Assembly: GCA_014529385.2 (NCBI GenBank)
Contig: CM043966.1
Coordinates: 91,990,587-92,054,586 of the forward strand
Reading direction: 5' to 3'
DNA: 64,000 nucleotides
Source of the DNA: Adiantum capillus-veneris
Lineage: Eukaryota; Streptophyta; Polypodiopsida; Polypodiales; Pteridaceae
A model generated the notes under the pieces. It saw only the letters and a program-made list of their open reading frames with translations. It was not told the DNA's origin and searched no databases. Made by a program: the position numbers and the translations under genes. Positions 23,181 through 33,607 of the stretch are shown one piece after another (position 1 is the first letter of the stretch; each line of letters begins with the position of its first letter).

Positions 23181-24470
23181 CCTCCCAGGGATATAGACCA
23201 CAAAATCGAAACCTTCCCATGTAGTGAACCAATTTCAAAAAGACCCTACAAAATTTCCCTCCCTAAAGCTATTGGATTAAAAGAATAGCTTCGTCAGCTT
23301 ATTAAACAAGGATTCAAAAGACTAATCATTTTACTTTGGGGTGCGCCTGCTCTATTCCAAAAGAAAAAGGACGGATCCTTATGTCTCTGCATTGATTATA
23401 GGGGCTTATCCAAGTATCAGTAAAGAATATGTACCCCATTCCTCGCATTGATGAATTGCTTGATAGGTTACATGGAGCCAAGGTATTCACAAAAATTGAT
23501 CTCAGATCAGGTTACCACCAAATCCGGATTAAGGAGGCAGATATTTACAAAACTGCTTTCAACACCCGGTATGGGCATTATGAGTTGATAGTGATGCCGT
23601 TTGGTCTTACGAATGCTCCAGCCACTTTTAACCGTCTCATGCAGTATATATTCAAAGAATATCTGGATGATTTTGTGTTGGTGTTTTTCGATGATATCCT
23701 GATAGATTCTAAGGATGAAAAAGAGCATGAAGACCATGTACGTGAAGTACTTCATGTTCTACGCCAACATCAGTTATATGCCAAGATGAGTAAATGTGTG
23801 TTTTCCACGTCAGAAGTTAGTTATCTTGGTTTTATAATAAACCCTGAAGGAATTTCAGTAGACCCTGCAAAGATTAAAGATATAATAGACTATCCACAAC
23901 CCAAAACATTTAGTGAGATTAGAGGATTTATGGGCATTACATGATGGTATAGAATCTTCGTCAAAGATTATGTAGTTATCGTCGCCCCCTTGACGCAGCT
24001 ACTTAAAAAGACAGCCAAACTTACATGGGGAAAAGAACAGGAGGATTGTTTCTTCAAACTAAAGGAAAATCTCACATCAACTCCTGTACTCAAACTTCCT
24101 GACCTAGCTCAAGAGTTTGAAGTAGTAACAGATGCCAGCGGTCTTGCTATAGGAGGAGTCTTAAACCAAGAAGGTAAACCAGTCCTCTTAACTTTGAGAA
24201 AATTAAGAATCCACGAGCTGAATTAGCCAACTCATGATCTGGAACTTTTAGTTGTCGTCCATGCTCTAAAACTCTTGAGTCACTATCTTCTAGGAGGAAA
24301 GTTTCAGTTGATCACCGATCATCAGAGTTTAAAATGGATTTTTTCACAAGCAACACTCAACATGAGGCAGAGAAGATGGATAGAACTCTTACAGGAATAT
24401 GACTTTGAAATAAAATTTAAACCAGGGAAAGAGAATGTGGTTGCTGACGCTCTTAGCCGTAAGGTTTTTC
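23181..24470 (+). pseudogene. Chromovirus copy 1 reverse transcriptase and RNase H, broken
   Basis: Motifs [35 protein letters not shown] and catalytic [10 protein letters not shown]. RNase [25 protein letters not shown]-type segment, [19 protein letters not shown]. Stops include TAG at 23286-23288 (CAG in copy 2), TGA at about 23942 and TAG at about 24224; a frameshift lies before 23429. Confidence 0.9.
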
Positions 24471-25948
24471 TTGGGGCTATTTCCACAGTTGACAATCCAA
24501 TCCTCAACAGGGTTAAGGAAGCTTCCCCGGAAGATAAGGATTATCAAAGACTTCTACAGGTTATCAATCAAGAGGACCTAAAAGAGAAAGAGAAAGACAG
24601 AATCAAGGATTATTCACTTGAGGTGGGGCTTCTCTATTATAAGTATCAGCTTTACATTCCTAAAAATCCAACATTAAAGGAGTTAATCCTTTATGAAGGA
24701 CATAACGCTCCAGTTCCCAGCCATCCTGGCTATGCAAAGACCCTTAATGCCATAAGGAAAATCTATTTCTGGCTAGGAATGAAGGGAGATATACTTCGTT
24801 ACATCAGACAATGTCTCTTCTGTCAAAGTATTAAGGCTGAATGAGTAATGATGCTAGGAAAATTTCAGCCTCTGGACATTCCTCAAATGAAGTGGGGACT
24901 CATTAGCATGGACTTTGTAACAGGCCTTCCCATTGTTCAAGGGGGTTACGACTCCATTATGGTGGTAGTGGATATGGTGACTAAAGTCTCCCACTTCAAT
25001 GCCTGTAAAAACAACTTACACTGTATTAGACATAAGACGTCTCTTTATCAAAGAGATCTTCAGATTACACGGGCTTCCTAAGAGAATAGTCAGTGACAGA
25101 GATGCAAAATTCACTTCAAAATTTTGGAAAGCTTTATTTGAATCCTTAGGAACTCAGCTATGTTTTAGTACATCCTATGACCCCCAGATAGACGGCCAGA
25201 CAGAAAGAGTGAATCAAGTTAATGAAGACATCCTTAGAGCCTATTGTCGTAGGGAACCCCGGAAATGGATCCAATTTCTTCCTCTGGTGGAATTCGCCTA
25301 TAACTCTTCCTTTCATCAAAGCATTGGGATGTCACCATTTAATGCTCTTTATGGGCATGAGTGTATATCACCCCTAAACTTTTCTGACCCTACTACAAGA
25401 GTAGAAGCTTCAAAGCAAATGTTGGAGGAGATGGATGCCCAAACCAAAGCCATAAGGCAAGACATTCAGGCAGCCAAGGACTGCCAAAAACAGTATGCTG
25501 ATAAAAAAAGGTCTAATCGGGTTTCAAACAAGGAGATAAAGTATTCCTAAGGGTTCGGCCAAAAAGAAGCACTCTATCCTTGGGAAAATACAAAAAACTA
25601 AGCTCCAGATATTGTGGACCGTATGAAGTGATTAAAGTAATCAGTGATCAAGCTTATAAACTAAAATGGCATGACCACCTCAAGGTCCATAATGTATTCC
25701 ATATAAGTCTTCTAAAACCTTACATCCCAAATCCAAATCATACTCTAGATGACGAACAGATTGTGATGCAGAAGCAAGGAATTCTTGAACTACAACCAGA
25801 TTGTATTCTCGACACTAGGGAAAGGAGTCTCAGAAATAGGGTTATCATAGAATAGTTGTTCAAATGGAAGGACTACCCCACCGAGGACGCCACCTGGGAG
25901 GATGCAGTATACCTTTGCAAGGATGAGTCCCAATTTCGGTTGAGATGA
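24471..25948 (+). pseudogene. Chromovirus copy 1 integrase and chromodomain, broken
   Basis: Integrase zinc finger HNAPVPSHPGYAKT...CLFCQSIK; core SMDFVTGLP, IVSDRDAKFTS, YDPQIDGQTERVN; GPY/F module RYCGPYEVI and HISLLKPYIP. The C-terminal chromodomain-like segment is FKWKDYPTEDATWED, ending at the TGA 25946-25948. Stops: TGA near 24842 (CGA in copy 2) and TAG near 25853. Frameshifts lie near 25000 and 25545. The tail places the family among chromoviruses, which are thought to use it to target chromatin. Confidence 0.9.
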
Positions 25949-26454
25949 GGACATCTCAATTCCTTAAGTTGGGGTGATTGTAAGGTTTCCAGTTTCTGAA
26001 ACCTTAAAGATTGTACAAAGCTTGCAATAATTCATTGAAAACACTATTGAAGGATTCCAAACACTATTAATTTTGGTATTTTTGGAATCATAAGCAGAGC
26101 TTTACTATGTTTAGTAATTTTCAGAATCTGAATCCGATAAAAACTGGAAAAGTTACGGGCCCTCGAAGATTACAATAGAAATTCAATTAGTAACAAAAAT
26201 TGGATGGTTCCAGTATTAATCATTAACAAAGACTTTTTACACTAAGGTTCTAGAATTAGCTAGAAATTCCAATTTTCATCATTAAGGATCTGCAAAAATC
26301 AACCAAGTAAATTATGGAAGGTATGGGGGGAGTGTGGAAGCTGGGGAAACCTACGAAGGACAGTGATAGTAGCAAATGGCGCAAAATGCAAGCTCTGGGG
26401 GGCTGCTTGGAATGTGGGAAAACTTCCAGAAACTGCCCGGTGCCCAGAAAAAGC

Positions 26455-26460
26455 TATAAA
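26455..26460 (+). promoter_or_regulatory. TATA box of middle LTR
   Basis: AGCTATAAAAGGATCCC, same position in the LTR as 9605. Confidence 0.6.
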
Positions 26461-26879
26461 AGGATCCCTTCTCTTCATAATTTCTCAAACTCGGAGCCTT
26501 GATACTCTCTCTCTCATCTAGAGAGGAACACTACACAGAAATCATTAGAGATTAATCTCTAATTGATTAACCTAAACAATAATTAGTCTAATCTTTCTTA
26601 ATTAGCAAGGTTAGATTAAGCTACTTTGTTAATAAATCAAAGATTAGGCCTATGTATACTCATAAACCCTCTCTAAATCAATTAATTTCTACTGATTATT
26701 GTAATTAAGCTTATTAATGTTAAGCTATTTAATTATCCTATCATATTAGGGTTGAAATTGGTCAAATTAACCATGAAATAATGGTAAATATATTGATTAA
26801 GCTTAGATTAAGTTGAGGTAATTATCAGAGCTGCATTAGACAGTCATTAAGCTACAAAAATTATCCTATAATTTTCTGA

Positions 26880-28010
26880 GTAAGTTTCCTAAATTTAGCT
26901 GAAATACTCTGTTTTTGAGTAATTTAAATAGGGGAAATTAGTAAATTGAATTCAAATGTTGTGATATATTTATCAGTGGTTAATTAGGTATTAAGAACCC
27001 GTGATAATTAGGAGAAGCTCAGATAATGTATCTAGCTAATTACTTTAACAGAAATACTATGTTTTTTGAGCAATTTAAATAGGGGAAATTATTAAATTGA
27101 ATTTAAATGCTGTGATATATTTATTAGTGGTTAATTAGGTGTTAAGGAATCCTTGATAATTAGAAGAAGCTCAGATATTTAATTTAGATAATTACTTTAG
27201 CAAAAATACTCTGTTTTTTAAGAAATTTAAAGAGGGAAAATTAGTAAATTGATTTTGAATGCTGTGATATATTTATCAATTATGGTAATTATGTGTTATG
27301 GAACCTGTGATAATTAGGAGAAGCTCAGATAATTAATCTAGCTAATTACTTTAGCAAAAATACTCTGATTTTTTAGCAATTTAAATAGGGGAAATTAGTA
27401 AATTGATTTCAAATGATATGATATATTTATCAGTGGTTAATTAGGTGTTAAGGAACCCGTGATAGTTAGGATAAGCTCATATAATTAATCTAGCTAGTTA
27501 CTTTAGCGGAAATACTCTGTTTTTTCAGCTATTTAAATAGGGGAAACTAGTAAATTGATTTTAAATGTTGTGATATATTTACCAATGGTTAATTAGGTGT
27601 TACAAAACCTATGATAATTAGGGGAAGCTCAGATAATTAATCTAGCTAATTACTTTAAAAGAAATACTCTGTTTTTGAAGCAATTTAAATAAGGGAAATT
27701 AGTAAATTGATATCAAATGATGTGATATATTTATCAGTCGTTAATTAGGTGTTATTTAACACGTGATAATTAGGAGAAGCTCAGATAATTAATCTACCTA
27801 GTTATTGTAGAATAAATACTCTATTTTTGAGTAATTTAAATAAGGGAAATTAGTAAATTGAATTTAAATGCTGTGATATATTTATCAGTGGTAAATTAGG
27901 TGATAGGAAATTCGTGATAATTAGGAGAAGCTCAAATAATTAATCTAGTTAATTACTCTAAAAGAAAAACGTTGTTTTTTAGACAAATTAAATAGGGAAA
28001 ATTAGCAAAA
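26880..28010 (+). repeat. 152-bp tandem repeats in middle LTR
   Basis: The CTAATTACTTTAG-type marker recurs near 27035, 27188, 27342, 27494, 27646, 27798 and 27949, again every 151-154 bp. About seven or eight units, more than in LTR 1. Confidence 0.9.
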
Positions 28011-29159
28011 AGATTGAAATTAAATTGATCTATTTATCAGAGGTTCATTAGACCTTAGGGAACCCGTGGTAATTATGATACCATTAAAAATTTAGTTTTA
28101 CTATATATCCTAGTAAAATTACATTAATTTTTGGGAAAACTAAAAAGGGAAATATAGTAAATTAAACCAAAAACCTTTGATATCAATACCAGAGAAGGAA
28201 TACATCTTGAGGAATCTATGATAAATATCCCAACCTTAGATAAATAGTTTAGGTACGTATCTTGATCAAAAGTAACCAATTTTTGTATAAAATGAACAAG
28301 AAAAATTAGGAAATAAATTTATCTAATTGCCAAATAAATAACGGCATGTGTGGAGTCTTTACGCCTTTATTTTTTATGTTTATGGATAGTACTTTTAAGT
28401 TTATCCTAGAGGAACTGCCCGGTTGTATGGGCAACTGGTTTTGACATATGGGCGCCCGGACTTTGGGTGAAGACTTTTTCCACCCCGGTTTATATAAATA
28501 AGGAATGGGTGCCGTTTTTTATCCCTGTATAGGTGGTCTTTAGACAAGTTAGTACTGGTCAGTGATACTTTAAAATGACAGTACCTTGTCTTAAGTCTAA
28601 AGATGTTTGCTTTCTGAAAGAATGTCTTTAATACTGTTTTCAAAGGTTGTCTTAAGGAAATGCAGTTTTGAAAGTTAAAAGGAATCATTGTTTTAATTGT
28701 GAAAAGAATGTGGTAGTAATTCAACAACAATAGAATCGTGTGTGAGTGAGGGGTGGTAAGTGGGGATTGACTAGGGTTGTCAATCATGGACCGGTGGACC
28801 TGATTAGTTAGGTAACTATCCATTCCCGCACACTAAAACGTTTAAAAACTTCTTCACTTGGACGAGGAATCCACCAATGGCTGTGCCCTCACATATGCTA
28901 GGGGGAAGAAAGCATTGTCTAAAGAAACCTTAATCTAAAGGATGAAGATATAGGGCCGGAAATTTTTTTTATAGGGTCCCGTTTCCACTGCGAGACAGGA
29001 CTAGGTCTCTTCTAGGGATATAAACCTAAAACATTGCCAATGGTAAGGGTGAATTCCCTAGAATTTTTATTGTTTAAGGACTCTGACTTTAGTAGGCCTA
29101 GAAACCTGTCAATGGTACCATCCCGCTTTTGGTGTCGGCGGGATTGGGGACCTTACAAG

Positions 29160-29171
29160 TGGTATCAGAGC
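29160..29171 (+). promoter_or_regulatory. Primer binding site (initiator Met tRNA), copy 2
   Basis: TGGTATCAGAGC, 2 bp after the middle LTR. A primer site here shows that this LTR also serves as a 5' LTR. Confidence 0.95.
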
Positions 29172-29245
29172 ATGGTTTAATAAGGTCTTGACCTTAGGAG
29201 GGTAAAAGTTGGGAAATAGGCACAAGTTGTATTGAATTTTTAATT

Positions 29246-29755
29246 ATGGTATATTGTGAAATGAGTGTTTTCCTATCAATACAGGAAAATATCCGCCAAG
29301 CTTACCAAAAGTTTGTGATTTTTAACATCATGTTTGAGGCTGCTTGCAGCTCCAACAACTTTGTACTTCGCAAGAGTATCATGCAATTGTTAGATTTAAT
29401 GTTTTCCCCTCCTCCTCAATGGGGAATCAGTTGGTCACAGTTTGGTGGAATTTTCTTGATTGATGCGAGAAAGTTAGAAGGGTTGACACTCAATCTAAAA
29501 AGACTCAAGTGGGCAGAAACACTTCGGACCATCGAAGTTTTCTTCTTCAGTGGGACTGAAGATCCAGATCACAACATAATTGTAGATGGGGTAGAAGTGT
29601 CACAGAATCAGTGGGTCTATGATCAGGTAGCCACAGTAATATACCCAGGTAGGATCAGGCCCATGAGGGTAGGCCCAAAGTTTAGGGGACCAAAAGACGT
29701 CATCTCTTTTGATCCCCTGTCAGACCCACAAGTGGTAAAAAGGATGTTCATTTAG
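29246..29755 (+). CDS. Unrecognised leader protein of the chromovirus, copy 2
   Basis: An open frame of 169 codons from an ATG at 29246, between primer site and gag. I do not recognise a family, and no signal peptide, membrane segment or zinc finger is visible. It has an alternation of aromatic and charged residues (ISWSQFGGIFLIDARKLEG) and ends VVKRMFI. The same frame exists in copy 1 (12845-13353), broken only by transition-type stops and a frameshift, which suggests it was once a real product. The frame is also open upstream to about 29198. It could be a separate protein, a gag leader or a captured host segment. Confidence 0.5.
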   Translation: MVYCEMSVFLSIQENIRQAYQKFVIFNIMFEAACSSNNFVLRKSIMQLLDLMFSPPPQWGISWSQFGGIFLIDARKLEGLTLNLKRLKWAETLRTIEVFFFSGTEDPDHNIIVDGVEVSQNQWVYDQVATVIYPGRIRPMRVGPKFRGPKDVISFDPLSDPQVVKRMFI

Positions 29756-30040
29756 GGAATGACACATTGTATATAGCATGAGTCCATCTTGTATATAGTA
29801 TGAGTCCATCTTGTACATAGTATGAGTCAGTGTTGTATCAACCTTTGTATATACCATGGTTTTATGACATACTTGTGTAGTTTAAATTGAAATGGTGGTG
29901 ATGATTGTCAGATTTCTATTTTCAGTGCTTTAAAAATTATATAAATTAGAGGACTTACATGACAAAACAAAAGTAGTGTAATCACTAAAGAATTTTCATT
30001 AATTACAAACTCAAGGAAATGCAAAAAGTCTCTATACTTC

Positions 30041-30291
30041 CACCCAAGAAAAGAAACTACTGTTAAAACAAGTTCAACTCCCAACTTTCAAGGGAGAAGG
30101 AACCAACTTAGAACATGATGCCGAAGCATGGCTCGATGCCATGGATGATTATTTCTTGGTAGCAGGAACGGCTTCAGAAAATCAGGCAATGTTAGGAATG
30201 TTTCAACTCACTGAAAATGCCAAACTCTGGTGGAAACAATACTGTAGAGATAATCCTTCCATTAGTCCCTCTTGGGAAAGAATGAAGCAGA
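30041..30291 (+). pseudogene. Chromovirus copy 2 gag, first part
   Basis: Reads QEKKLLLKQVQLPTFKGEG... to SPSWERMKQTV, matching copy 1 gag, then is split by the minus-strand element at 30297-51520. It resumes at 51526. 29756-30040 is leader without a gene. Confidence 0.88.
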
Positions 30292-30296
30292 CAGTG

Positions 30297-30551
30297 TGTG
30301 CGCTCCTTGCCGCATTGTCGAAGCAAGGGACTTGCCGATACACCGTGTACGAGCCGCAGACGGCTCCAAGCACACAACTAGTTTAACTAGTAAGCTCAAA
30401 GAGGGCAATGGTGTGTCACTCACCGCCTTATGCTCCTGCCGTAGAGGATTCCTCGCTGCGAAGAAGAGGGAGACGCCGCTACGCCGCGCTGAACCGCCTC
30501 GCCGCCGTCGTGCCGCCGCAACGCTCGATCGTACACACACCCTCACACACA

Positions 30552-30630
<79 letters not shown>

Positions 30631-30940
30631 GCACACACACAAGGAGATGGTGAAGGAGAAGGTGGAGATGGAGCAAGAGCAGCTTCTATTGCACAATGAG
30701 AGAATGACTCAATTTTAGGTTTAATTGGCTTTTATGTGAGCTCACCTCATTCACACTTGGGCGCCCATGCTTAGCCAACTAACCCTAGCATGTTCGTGTT
30801 AGAGTGCGCCTCTCATCGGCGATCACTCTACCTTTCCCTATTGGACCGACAAGCCCGGTGCCTGACTCTACTTAAATAAATAATACGGTTACAGTGTCCG
30901 TCGTAGGCGATAGGGTGTCCGTGAGCCACGAGGGTTAACA
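30297..30940 (-). repeat. 3' LTR of the large gypsy element
   Basis: 644 bp; plus strand TGTGCGCTCC...GGGTTAACA. Contains a (CT)n(CA)n microsatellite near 30556-30640, which accounts for most of the length difference from the other LTR. Confidence 0.92.
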
Positions 30941-32163
30941 TTGCCCCCCTTCCTGATGTAGATTCCGTCCTCGGAAGCTATTGAGTTGAAGCTTGGTATG
31001 TCCATGTTGTAGAGCATCTAGATTTGAATCTGCAAGGCAAAGTCACTGTTTTAGCAAGCGGAATTATATTGCCATAAATCATGAGGGGAATGTAAAGTAC
31101 ATGTGGAAATGAGTAAATGCAAGATTTATGAAATGTTAGACTGCCATTAAGGACAAATAAATTGCACTTTGAGTAAATTAATTAATCAAGAGTTTTGAGC
31201 TTATGGGTGAGTCTATCAATTAGTTAGCTATGACTAAGGTTAAAACAACTACTCTAGTACTAGCTAAGCTAAGAAGATTATCTAAATGCAAGATTCCCTA
31301 ATTATGCTTTTCAGCTTTGATTAGCCAACTCGCTCTCACAATTGCAAACAAAAGCTTGAAATGTTAACTGTAAGGTCAATGGAAGTCTTTTAATTTTTTA
31401 ATTTTTTAATTTTTAAAATACTTTTTTACTTTGGGTCACAATCATGTGACGTGTGTGCTTATTTTGTATGTCCGGGATTTTTTGCTTCTCAAGGAAAAGC
31501 ACCCACACTGGGAACCTCTAGGGCTCTAGTACCATAGACAATACATGTGAGTGAAGTACCAATTCAAGCTAGGATTTCTCTTCCAGCGTAAGATTTTTCA
31601 TTTGTGGTACTTATGTTTTTTTTTTTGCTTCCATTTCCTTGGTATTCGCACTAGTGTTGTTTGTTGTTTGAGTGAGCAAGCCTTTCTCTGCCTAAAATAT
31701 TCCTAAGGTCTCAAATACTCGGATAATTTTATTAGCTAGGCCTAGTGGTCAAGTAAATGAGTTAACCTAAAGTCACGGTCTCCTAATCTCCAAGCTAATC
31801 CATAAGATTAAACTCGAGTTCAATCAACTTAAGCAAAGACAAATTTATACATCTATAATGGCAGATAACAATCATAACTATTGCACTCAAACAAAGAATG
31901 AAAAATCATTATTAGCAATTACACATATCCACCAACATGAATCATGGAAAGTAGTACACCTGGAGGTATGGAGTGGCTCATTTCGTTGAAGCAGATGTCC
32001 TCAGCTATGTGGATGGAGATCCATATAAGTCCTACCTAACACATCCAAAAACAGGCACTATACCTCTAGGAGGCACGTCAGTGTGAAAAATTAAAACTCC
32101 TAAAAAACAAACTCAAAACACAATCTAGACCCCTAACCTACCTATTTGTCACCCCTTTTAGAA
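30941..32163 (-). other. 3' untranslated part and polypurine tract of the large gypsy element
   Basis: On the minus strand a purine run (AGGAAGGGGGGCAA, 30941-30955) directly precedes the LTR. The remaining 1.2 kb is AT-rich with no gene seen. Confidence 0.65.
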
Positions 32164-32376
32164 TCAAGGAAAGAGGATATTATATAAACCGGGTGGCCAC
32201 CCTAAGGCTAGGCCTCTATCCTCATCATCTAGATAAATAAAATCGTTGTCCGTGAGGCCATAGTCTTCCTCGGTCTCTATTAGTTCCTCTTCATCATCCT
32301 CTTGTGCAAGCATGCTAATCAAGAACCTCGCGATGCGTGGATACTCATCTTGTGCAAAAGAATAAGCATGTGCCAT
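32164..32376 (-). CDS. Small acidic frame downstream of pol (70 codons)
   Basis: ATG at 32376 (MAHAYSFAQDEYPRIARFLI). It has a strongly acidic centre (EDDEEELIETEED) and ends GLYNILFP. Unrecognised. It sits just after the 32408-32587 frame and might be one unit with it, separated by two stop codons. Expression is unproven. Confidence 0.3.
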   Translation of the reverse strand: MAHAYSFAQDEYPRIARFLISMLAQEDDEEELIETEEDYGLTDNDFIYLDDEDRGLALGWPPGLYNILFP

Positions 32377-32407
32377 TGGAGACACATTCGCTACTGGGTA
32401 GGGATCA

Positions 32408-32587
32408 CTAGTTAGCCCATAGATGTATCAGCCATTCTAACTCCTCAAAATTTCTCTCACATGCAAGGCTCTCTATCAAATCCCATTCGCAAGAAAGTAT
32501 AGGGTAGCATACGTAGAATACTTGAGGAAAAGACAAAGGGTACCTTTCATCAAAAATAGAAGTGCATGCCTCTGGTGAAGTAGCCAT
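32408..32587 (-). CDS. Small frame downstream of pol (59 codons)
   Basis: ATG at 32587 (MATSPEACTSIFDERYPLSF), ending EELEWLIHLWAN. Unrecognised; acidic and aromatic. It could be an exon or relic of an extra gene carried by the element. Confidence 0.28.
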   Translation of the reverse strand: MATSPEACTSIFDERYPLSFPQVFYVCYPILSCEWDLIESLACERNFEELEWLIHLWAN

Positions 32588-32867
32588 TTCTGACAAGACA
32601 GATAGATTTGGTTAGGCCTTTAAAACATAAGAGTTGTTTTTGTGTGTTTCTTGAATTGACACGATGAATTTGGACTTATATGTAAGATCTAATAGGGTGC
32701 TCTCTCATTGCTAGTCGCTCTTGCTCTTTACTATTTTTGTTTTTTGTGAGTATAAGGCTATATATATACATTCCCTAAGATTGGAATTGAGAGGTCAGGG
32801 AGGAAGGTTGAGAGGGGAGCGAGTGAACGATTGATGTTAGCAAACACTCCCCCCTTCCTTGGGTAGA

Positions 32868-33242
32868 TCATACCTTTTGGAATGAGGTCGGCACCTTTTG
32901 AAACCAATTGTTCCAAGTTGTTATGGGTGAAGGTTTTAACCAATAGTTTTCGACCGCCCTATGCGTTTCATCTAGTTGCAAGGGTGGTAAGGTACTCTCC
33001 GATGATTTTATTTGCAACGTTGTTGTAGGTGGTGAACTTACCCCGGGAGGTGCAAAATATTTCGTGCTTGTATGGATATGTACAGTGGTAGGTGGAGGTT
33101 GTGTCGAAGCTTCTATCTGCGTATAGGAACTACATGAAGAGCAAGAAGCTTCATTTGATTTCCCTGTTCCTGAGCTAGGTGGAACAAATCGTTCTTTCTT
33201 TGGTACCCAAACTAGCTCTAGATCGGGTGTGTAACATTCCAT
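32868..33242 (-). CDS. WVPK-containing frame downstream of pol
   Basis: ATG at 33242 (MECYTPDLELVWVPKKERFV), about 124 codons, Ser/Thr/Pro-rich after residue 25. It overlaps the 33218-33475 frame by a few codons in another phase. Both contain W(V/I)PK motifs, so they may be two halves of one frameshifted gene. Unrecognised. Confidence 0.35.
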   Translation of the reverse strand: MECYTPDLELVWVPKKERFVPPSSGTGKSNEASCSSCSSYTQIEASTQPPPTTVHIHTSTKYFAPPGVSSPPTTTLQIKSSESTLPPLQLDETHRAVENYWLKPSPITTWNNWFQKVPTSFQKV

Positions 33243-33475
33243 GATTTTTTCCTTTCCGCGATTTTCAATTTGTTTTGGAGCCACATGATTGGGTTACATG
33301 GGCCAGGAGACAGGTAAGAGTACACTTTACGTTTGGGCACCCAGATTTGATCATTTCCTTCATAGTATCCTTGGGCTTCCAATAGTCGTTTAGGAATCCA
33401 ACGCAACGTTTCTTTACATTTCTTGGAGTGAGTGGGACGGTTCTTACTAGGTTTCCGTTTTTTTGCATCAACCAT
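33218..33475 (-). CDS. Basic WIPK/WVPK frame directly after pol
   Basis: ATG at 33475 (MVDAKKRKPSKNRPTHSKKC), 85 codons, very basic at the start. Contains LRWIPKRLLEAQ and QIWVPKRKVY. It begins 133 bp after the pol stop. Unrecognised; probably an accessory frame of the element. Confidence 0.35.
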   Translation of the reverse strand: MVDAKKRKPSKNRPTHSKKCKETLRWIPKRLLEAQGYYEGNDQIWVPKRKVYSYLSPGPCNPIMWLQNKLKIAERKKSWNVTHPI

Positions 33476-33607
33476 GCTCACTACAGAGGCTTTAGGGACC
33501 TACTTGTATGTTTTCTCTGTTATATTAGGATGGTTCTTGTGTGTCTCAAGCTTTCTTTCAACTACATCAATTGAATCTCTAGAGAGTTGGGCTATGGGGA
33601 CGTATGG

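Larger units (their letters stand above)
25979..29157 (+). repeat. Chromovirus middle LTR, shared by copies 1 and 2
   Basis: 3,179 bp, TGTAAGGTTTCC...GGGGACCTTACA, preceded by a purine-rich stretch (TTAAGTTGGGGTGAT) and followed by a primer site. It lacks about 650 bp present in LTR 1 (junction near 28342, where ATAAC joins GGCATGTG) but has more 152-bp repeat units. Confidence 0.93.
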
